From NCBI GenBank assembly GCA_013816325.1, contig JACDEP010000075.1, positions 1 through 10,570 on the forward strand: a DNA stretch of 10,570 bases, given 5' to 3'. Origin of the DNA: Methylotenera sp. GTDB lineage: Bacteria; Pseudomonadota; Gammaproteobacteria; Burkholderiales; Methylophilaceae. Numbering within the stretch: position 1 is the first letter of the stretch; the number at the start of each line of letters is the position of its first letter. The notes under the pieces were generated by a model that had not been told where the DNA came from, ran no database searches, and worked only from the letters and a program-made list of their open reading frames with translations. Of the stretch, positions 7,176 to 10,570 are shown one piece after another. Position numbers and translations under genes: made by a program.

Positions 7176-7195
7176 TGCTAGGCCAACACGGTATA

Positions 7196-8077
7196 TCAAC
7201 GACTTCTGTTCTTTGGTAAGCCTGTTGTATTACCAGCTTCAGCTAAACGGATTTGCTTGGCAGCTTCTTCATCACGAGCTGCATCAATGACGCGAATAAC
7301 ACTTTTTAAATCCACCGGTTTAGTGTCTTGTTTGAATCGACCGGTTAATTCCGTCTCTACGGATAATAATCCGCGCGCATAAAGCGCCCAAATTTCCTTG
7401 GCGTATTGGGTGGTAAGCAGCTCAGGTGCGAACCGTCCAAAAAAAGCAGATAGATTACCCACATCTCGTTCCAGCATGCTATTAGCATGATTGTTACCCG
7501 CAGCATCCACAGCTTGAGGTAGGTCGATAATCACCGGGCCTTCGCTACCAAGTAATATATTGAATTCAGAAAGGTCACCATGTACGATGCCAGCGCAAAG
7601 CATACGCATTACCTCTTTGAGCAGGGTTTGATGGTATTTGCGAGCATCTTCGGCACTAAAGACTATATCATTTAACCTAGGGGCCGCATTACCGCTAGCG
7701 TCAGTCACCAGCTCCATTATCAATACACCTTCGTAAAAGTTATATGGCTTCGGTACAGTTACGCCAGCAGCAGCAAGGCGATATAAAGCATCTACTTCGG
7801 CGCTTTGCCAAGCTTCTTCTTGTGCTTGCTTGCCGTATTTAGAGCCTTTTGCCATGGCTCGCGCTTGGCGGCTGCTTTTTACTTTGCGGCCTTCGGTGTA
7901 ATCCACACTTTGGCGAAAACTACGTTTATTGGCTTCCTTATAAACCTTAGCGCAACGTATATCTTCTCCACACCGCACAACATATACGGTAGCTTCCTTG
8001 CCGCTCATGAGCTGGCGGATCACCTCATCAACCAAGCCATCTTCGATCAGGGGTTCAAGTCTTTTAGGAGTTTTCAT
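7196..8077 (-). CDS. RIO1-family serine protein kinase (PA4780-like)
   Basis: A 293-residue atypical protein kinase, cytosolic, of the bacterial RIO1-like type described in Pseudomonas as PA4780. The nucleotide loop is SGKEATVYVV (25-34), the ATP-binding lysine is Lys44 in CAKVYKEANKRSF, the catalytic loop is VHGDLSEFNILL with Asp168 and Asn173, and the metal-binding aspartate is Asp185 in IIDLPQAVD. The Ser/Arg/Lys-rich flexible loop (about 60-85) between lysine and helix C is typical of RIO kinases. The last 70 residues are helical and basic. The length fits the family and every catalytic residue is present. The start ATG 8077 has no clear Shine-Dalgarno sequence; a GTG at 8090-8092 would add five residues. 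It reads toward the polyketide operon on the same strand, so read-through is possible. Substrates are unknown. Confidence 0.92.
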   Translation of the reverse strand: MKTPKRLEPLIEDGLVDEVIRQLMSGKEATVYVVRCGEDIRCAKVYKEANKRSFRQSVDYTEGRKVKSSRQARAMAKGSKYGKQAQEEAWQSAEVDALYRLAAAGVTVPKPYNFYEGVLIMELVTDASGNAAPRLNDIVFSAEDARKYHQTLLKEVMRMLCAGIVHGDLSEFNILLGSEGPVIIDLPQAVDAAGNNHANSMLERDVGNLSAFFGRFAPELLTTQYAKEIWALYARGLLSVETELTGRFKQDTKPVDLKSVIRVIDAARDEEAAKQIRLAEAGNTTGLPKNRSR

Positions 8078-8140
8078 TGGCTTGGATAATACGTGTTCAA
8101 CTCAAGCTCCGTCAATCATAATGAACAAGTGTGTCAATCA

Positions 8141-8164
8141 AAGCATCAAATATAATAGATGCTT
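8141..8164 (+). promoter_or_regulatory. Inverted repeat enclosing a TATAAT box, possible operator
   Basis: A perfect 7-base inverted repeat, AAGCATC (8141-8147) and GATGCTT (8158-8164), encloses ten bases containing a consensus TATAAT (8151-8156). The -35 region is weak. It lies between the divergent RIO kinase gene and the small cysteine-rich protein gene. Binding of a dimeric regulator to this repeat would cover the -10 element. Confidence 0.35.
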
Positions 8165-8240
8165 CTGGTAATCAGGCGGTAACAGTCTTAGTATGTTTAT
8201 AACTACGACTATTGAAACAGCTTAAAGAGTGAGAAAGCTT

Positions 8241-8462
8241 ATGAAAAAACCATATTACATCGATTTTCCTCAAGAACACTTTGAAGGCCAAATGCACAGG
8301 TATCGCTGCGTTTCCTGCCAAGAGGAAACCACGACTATTAACGGCAGGTTGGAGGGGCATCTTCCTACCTGCACCTATAGATTGAAGCTTGAAAAAGCGG
8401 GGTATGAAGCAGTAGGCTGTTCAGAAAAACCGGCATCGAATGATGCGGATGATTTTGATTAA
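8241..8462 (+). CDS. Small cysteine-rich protein, probable zinc finger, unknown function
   Basis: A 73-residue acidic-tailed protein that I cannot assign to a named family. Numbered from ATG 8241, it has Cys23 and Cys26 (RYRCVSCQEE) followed by His40 and Cys44 (GHLPTCTY), a C-x2-C-x13-H-x3-C layout that could bind one zinc ion. There is a further Cys60 and an Asp-rich end (NDADDFD). No signal peptide or membrane segment is present. A GTG four codons upstream (8229) is a possible start, but ATG 8241 gives the natural MKKPYYIDF beginning and has a purine-rich stretch (GAGTGAGAAAG) before it. The gene is divergent from the RIO kinase gene and ends 26 bases before a strong terminator, so it is a single-gene unit. 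Zinc binding is inference. Confidence 0.7.
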   Translation: MKKPYYIDFPQEHFEGQMHRYRCVSCQEETTTINGRLEGHLPTCTYRLKLEKAGYEAVGCSEKPASNDADDFD

Positions 8463-8488
8463 CTTGGATTAAATAGTTGATGAAAAAT

Positions 8489-8513
8489 AAAAAGGCCTGC
8501 AAAGGCCTTTTTT
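8489..8513. terminator. Bidirectional intrinsic terminator
   Basis: A perfect stem AAAAAGGCC (8489-8497) with GGCCTTTTT (8504-8512) has a loop that closes to GCAA when the T-A pair is counted. It is flanked by A's and T's, so it works on both strands. It serves the small zinc-finger-like gene on the plus strand and the membrane peptide gene, whose stop is at 8514, on the minus strand. Confidence 0.9.
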
Positions 8514-8609
8514 CTAATCAAGTTTTCTTGCGAATACTATGAGAAGTACCCCGATAACGGCTACTACTAACAGTAAAGTATAAATGCCACTAGAACCTAA
8601 AAAATCCAT
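8514..8609 (-). CDS. 31-residue single-pass membrane peptide
   Basis: A very short gene that standard gene calling would miss. The minus strand reads TAAGGAGAACAATATG, a strong ribosome binding site with correct spacing. The frame starts MDFLGSSGIYTLLLVVAVIG, continues VLLIVFARKLD, and ends in TAG directly at the shared terminator. Residues about 9-26 form one hydrophobic helix with a positively charged end (ARK), so the likely orientation is N-terminus out and C-terminus in the cytoplasm. I know no named family for it. It lies 87 bases downstream of the rubredoxin stop on the same strand, and could share its transcript or have its own promoter in that gap. The ribosome binding site, terminator position and composition make a real gene likely; the function is unknown. 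Confidence 0.7.
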   Translation of the reverse strand: MDFLGSSGIYTLLLVVAVIGVLLIVFARKLD

Positions 8610-8696
8610 ATTGTTCTCCTTATTAAAATGAGACAAATTCAGTATTTCCAGATTGCTTACCCCTCACTAATGATGAGTAATGTCTCTATAGTAGTC

Positions 8697-8861
8697 CTAA
8701 AACTCTACCATTTCAAACTCTGCTTTGGTTACGCCGCATTCAGGACATGACCAGTCTGCTGGAACATCTTCCCAGCGGGTACCGGCAGGGATGCCGTCTT
8801 CAGGCCAGCCTTTTTCTTCTTCGTAAATAAAACCACACACCAGACATTGCCAAGTTTTCAT
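8697..8861 (-). CDS. Rubredoxin
   Basis: A 54-residue rubredoxin, a small electron carrier with one iron held by four cysteines. The two knuckles are visible: Cys6 and Cys9 in WQCLVCGFIYEE, and Cys39 and Cys42 in DWSCPECGVTKAEF. The usual aromatic and acidic residues lie between them (WPEDGIPAGTRWEDVP). The length is that of the classic single-domain form. It is too short for most gene-calling cut-offs but is unmistakable. The ATG at 8861 follows GGAATCCTT, a modest ribosome binding site. The gene is divergent from oxyR, which lies 305 bases away, and a link to peroxide or oxygen stress is possible but unproven. Other rubredoxins serve alkane hydroxylases; no such partner gene is in the window. 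Confidence 0.96.
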   Translation of the reverse strand: MKTWQCLVCGFIYEEEKGWPEDGIPAGTRWEDVPADWSCPECGVTKAEFEMVEF

Positions 8862-8985
8862 AAGGATTCCGCTATATATAATTTTGATTTGGAGTACAAC
8901 TACCCAAATTGATCGTTCAACATCTTAAAGGCTTACCGCGAAATTACCAAACAAAAGGTATGCGCTCGGCATGCCTTTTTGTTAT
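8855..8985 (+). ncRNA. Candidate small RNA between the rubredoxin gene and oxyR
   Basis: A plausible plus-strand promoter (TTTTCA at 8855-8860, 16-base spacer, TATAAT at 8877-8882) lies about 70 bases ahead of a good terminator (8953-8980), although no plus-strand gene precedes that terminator. A transcript from about 8889 to 8985 would be near 97 nucleotides. The promoter overlaps the rubredoxin start and the area is AT-rich, so chance matches are a concern. The rest of the 305-base gap (8986-9166) is AT-rich and holds no gene, only a TATAAT at 9099-9104 that could serve oxyR. Confidence 0.25.
8953..8980. terminator. Intrinsic terminator with no obvious upstream gene
   Basis: AAAAGGTATGC (8953-8963) pairs with GCATGCCTTTT (8969-8979), with one G-U pair and a loop of GCTCG, followed by T's. 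On the opposite strand the tail reads TTTTGTTT, so it may work both ways. It separates the rubredoxin gene from oxyR, yet no gene ends here on either strand. Confidence 0.75.
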
Positions 8986-9166
8986 ATCTAGTTATTACTT
9001 ATTTTTAAAATTTTTTGTAAATCAGAAGATATCTTAGGATTTTCAACGCCTCTCTGAAGTCTTTCGCATATGCATGATAAATATAAATTATCGATCTATA
9101 TAATTCAATATTCAAAAGTAACCGAAATGCTAAACTTATCGTAATGTGTGATTTCCGGAATAACTA

Positions 9167-10069
9167 ATGACTTTAAGCGAATTACGATTTGTAGTTGCAG
9201 TAGCCAAAGAACGTAACTTCAGTCGTGCTGCCGAGAAATGTTTTGTAAGCCAACCTGCACTTAGTTTGGCAATTAAAAAACTAGAAGGTGAATTAGGTAT
9301 ATTGCTATTTGAACGAAGCCGTACGGATGTTAGCCCTACACCGATTGGCGAAAAAGTGATTGCTCAGGCTATAAGAGCTATTGAAGAAGTCGCGCAAATT
9401 AAAGAGATTGCCAAACAAGGCAACAATCAATTAAGCGGTGTTTTCCGATTGGGTCTGATCTATTCCATCGGGCCTTACCTGCTACCGGAGCTTATTCCCA
9501 TATTGCGCCAAACCGCGCCGGATATGCCGTTAGATATTGAAGAGAACTTAACGGGGCAACTTGAAACGCAGCTAAGGAATGGCGTGATTGACGCGGCGAT
9601 ATTGGCGCTACCTTTCGATGTGCCCGGCATTAAAACTTTAACCTTGTACGATGAAAAATATGTAGTGATGGTCCCAATAGGCCATCCGTGGGCGGAACGC
9701 AAGCTGATTCATGCACAAGACTTAGCCGAACAAAACGTTTTATTATTGAATAGCGGGCATTGCTACAGCCATCAGGTATTACAAGCTTGCCCGGATCTCT
9801 CGCGCAAGGGCCAAGTACTGCAAGGAAACTCATTGGAAACAATTCGTAATATGGTGGCTTCGAATCTTGGAATCACTGTATTACCTAGCAGTGCGGCAAC
9901 GGAGCGTTATGTAAATCCATTAGTGAAGGTGATTCCATTTGCGGAGCCGGTACCGGTTCGCCGGATTGCCCTCGCTTGGCGTAAAAGCTACGCACGTGAG
10001 GAAGCGGTAGAGTGTTTGGCCAATGCTATAAATCAGATTAAATCTGATTGCCTACTGATGCTTGAGTAA
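9167..10069 (+). CDS. oxyR: Hydrogen peroxide-sensing LysR-type regulator OxyR
   Basis: A 300-residue LysR-type regulator. The N-terminal winged helix-turn-helix is clear (residues about 3-60, with FSRAAEKCFVSQPALSLAIK as recognition region). The C-terminal sensor domain carries Cys199 (LLNSGHCYSHQ) and Cys208 (LQACPDL), exactly the positions of the peroxide-sensing disulfide in E. coli OxyR. The surrounding SGHC motif and the NSLETIRNMVASNLGITVLP block near 221-240 are also typical. It should activate catalase, peroxidase and related genes when oxidised, and often controls its own gene. The start ATG 9167 follows GGAATAACTA. It is divergent from the rubredoxin gene and converges with pqqA, sharing its terminator. 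Both cysteines are present, so a working sensor is expected. Confidence 0.95.
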   Translation: MTLSELRFVVAVAKERNFSRAAEKCFVSQPALSLAIKKLEGELGILLFERSRTDVSPTPIGEKVIAQAIRAIEEVAQIKEIAKQGNNQLSGVFRLGLIYSIGPYLLPELIPILRQTAPDMPLDIEENLTGQLETQLRNGVIDAAILALPFDVPGIKTLTLYDEKYVVMVPIGHPWAERKLIHAQDLAEQNVLLLNSGHCYSHQVLQACPDLSRKGQVLQGNSLETIRNMVASNLGITVLPSSAATERYVNPLVKVIPFAEPVPVRRIALAWRKSYAREEAVECLANAINQIKSDCLLMLE

Positions 10070-10095
10070 CTTGTTTTATTCATATTACAGACAAT

Positions 10096-10123
10096 AAAAA
10101 AGGACGCCTAGGCGTCCTTTTTT
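10096..10123. terminator. Bidirectional intrinsic terminator between oxyR and pqqA
   Basis: A perfect palindrome AAAAAAGGACGCC (10096-10108) and GGCGTCCTTTTTT (10111-10123) with a TA centre makes a strong stem with A- and T-runs. It terminates oxyR on the plus strand and pqqA (stop at 10138) on the minus strand. Confidence 0.93.
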
Positions 10124-10137
10124 GTAGCGTATAAAAC

Positions 10138-10209
10138 TTATTTGTTCATTACGTACATTGTAACTTCGAAACCGAAACGCATTTCAGTAGCAGCTGGTTT
10201 TGTCCACAT
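10138..10209 (-). CDS. pqqA: PQQ precursor peptide PqqA
   Basis: A 23-residue peptide, MWTKPAATEMRFGFEVTMYV followed by MNK, that matches PqqA along its length. Glu15 and Tyr19, in the FEVTMY core, are the two residues joined by the radical SAM enzyme PqqE with the chaperone PqqD and then cut out to make pyrroloquinoline quinone, the cofactor of methanol and glucose dehydrogenases. A strong ribosome binding site (AGGAG at 10217-10221) stands seven bases before ATG 10209. PqqA is usually first in pqqABCDE, but here a strong terminator follows and oxyR converges, so this copy stands alone. The other pqq genes must be elsewhere. It may be an extra copy that boosts precursor supply. It is far too short for routine gene calling. 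Confidence 0.95.
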   Translation of the reverse strand: MWTKPAATEMRFGFEVTMYVMNK

Positions 10210-10249
10210 AATATTTCTCCTAAAAGTATTCGTTTAATTACTACACAAT

Positions 10250-10291
10250 CTATGACTCACATAGTACAGAGTCGATAGAAAAGCAAACTAT
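10250..10291. repeat. Imperfect palindrome and clustered CTAT/ATAG elements upstream of pqqA
   Basis: GACTC (10254-10258) and GAGTC (10269-10273) form an inverted repeat framed by CTAT (10250-10253) and ATAG (10275-10278), with further ATAG (10261-10264) and CTAT (10288-10291). OxyR sites are built from four ATAG/CTAT elements, but with seven-base gaps and a fixed order that these do not follow. It is a possible regulator site in the pqqA leader region; no clear -35/-10 pair was assigned. Confidence 0.25.
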
Positions 10292-10327
10292 GTAATCCGC
10301 TTAAATACCACTCATGATTTTCATTAG

Positions 10328-10570
10328 TTAATAACTTACGTATACCCGGTAACCCGCTACGGGTTCGCCTTGCGTAGTCATGGCCATATGAATCTTAACT
10401 TCTTCTTTAGGTGCTAAGCCCCGGCTGATATCTGTATGTTCAGGTAAGTAATCTTTAGGAGTGAAAATACGACGTAGCTTTGGTTTATCTTCAACATCCG
10501 TGAGCGTCAATTCCAGTTTAGGATAGGCCTGATTAAAATTAGCTTGGTTGATTAGGGTGCTGGAGAGGCG
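10328..10570 (-). CDS. DUF3426-type protein, C-terminal part (partial, runs off the right edge)
   Basis: The minus-strand frame is open from the window edge to TAA at 10328-10330 and gives 80 residues. An apparent start inside it is only a TTG leucine codon (10508-10510). The visible pattern (LINQANFNQAYPKLELTLTD, then RRIFTPKDYLP, RGLAPKEEVKIHM and a final GYRVYVSY) fits the periplasmic or extracytoplasmic beta-rich DUF3426 domain. That domain ends proteins with an N-terminal MJ0042-type zinc ribbon and one membrane helix. In many gammaproteobacteria such a gene lies next to prmA and dusB-fis. Its function is unknown. It lies 118 bases upstream of pqqA on the same strand. Confidence 0.75.
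   Translation of the reverse strand, partial: RLSSTLINQANFNQAYPKLELTLTDVEDKPKLRRIFTPKDYLPEHTDISRGLAPKEEVKIHMAMTTQGEPVAGYRVYVSY

Noticed and set aside
1..10570. CRISPR arrays, rRNA, tRNA genes or insertion sequences
   Set aside because: Nothing with regular repeats and spacers, conserved RNA blocks or a transposase motif was seen on either strand.

Overview
The window looks like a near-origin chromosomal segment of a gammaproteobacterium. It opens inside the 3' end of gyrB and closes inside the 3' end of a DUF3426 protein gene. An OxyR with both redox cysteines, a RIO1-type kinase, a rubredoxin and a PqqA peptide point to an aerobe that makes the cofactor PQQ, possibly a methylotroph or methanotroph. 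The genus cannot be named from the sequence alone. The background DNA is AT-rich (21 G+C of 60 bases counted at 1501-1560; 26 of 60 at 7261-7320).

Layout. (1) 1-397: end of gyrB. (2) 398-2399: a debris zone with an orphan reading frame lacking a good start, a coiled-coil gene on the minus strand that has lost its 5' end, and the last strands of an outer-membrane beta-barrel protein that has also lost its 5' end. The two truncated genes meet head to head at about 2117, which marks an old recombination or deletion scar. (3) 2400-7071: a compact five-gene operon on the minus strand, clearly GC-richer (38 G+C of 60 bases at 2401-2460), transcribed in the order type III polyketide synthase, class I methyltransferase, FAD-dependent oxidoreductase, acyl carrier protein, FabF-like ketosynthase. 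Three of the four junctions overlap (TAATG, ATGA, ATGA). The fourth has its own strong ribosome binding site ahead of an AT-richer ACP gene. (4) 7196-8462: a RIO1 kinase gene and, divergently, a small cysteine-rich protein gene. (5) 8489-8985: a shared terminator, a 31-residue membrane peptide, a rubredoxin and an orphan terminator that may close a small RNA. (6) 9167-10209: oxyR and a free-standing pqqA converging on one bidirectional terminator. (7) 10328-10570: end of the DUF3426 gene.

The most interesting part is the polyketide operon. Catalytic residues are visible in both condensing enzymes (Cys152/His287/Asn320 in the type III synthase; Cys161/His300/Lys332/His337 in the ketosynthase), the ACP keeps its phosphopantetheine serine, and the methyltransferase and flavoenzyme have intact SAM- and FAD-binding motifs. 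The T3PKS-methyltransferase-flavoprotein core resembles the srsABC phenolic-lipid operon of Streptomyces griseus. Here it is joined to a private ACP and ketosynthase without ketoreductase, dehydratase or enoylreductase. A reasonable inference is that the ACP/KS pair prepares or extends an acyl starter, the type III synthase folds it into an aromatic or pyrone ring, and the other two enzymes methylate and oxidise the ring. The real product is unknown.
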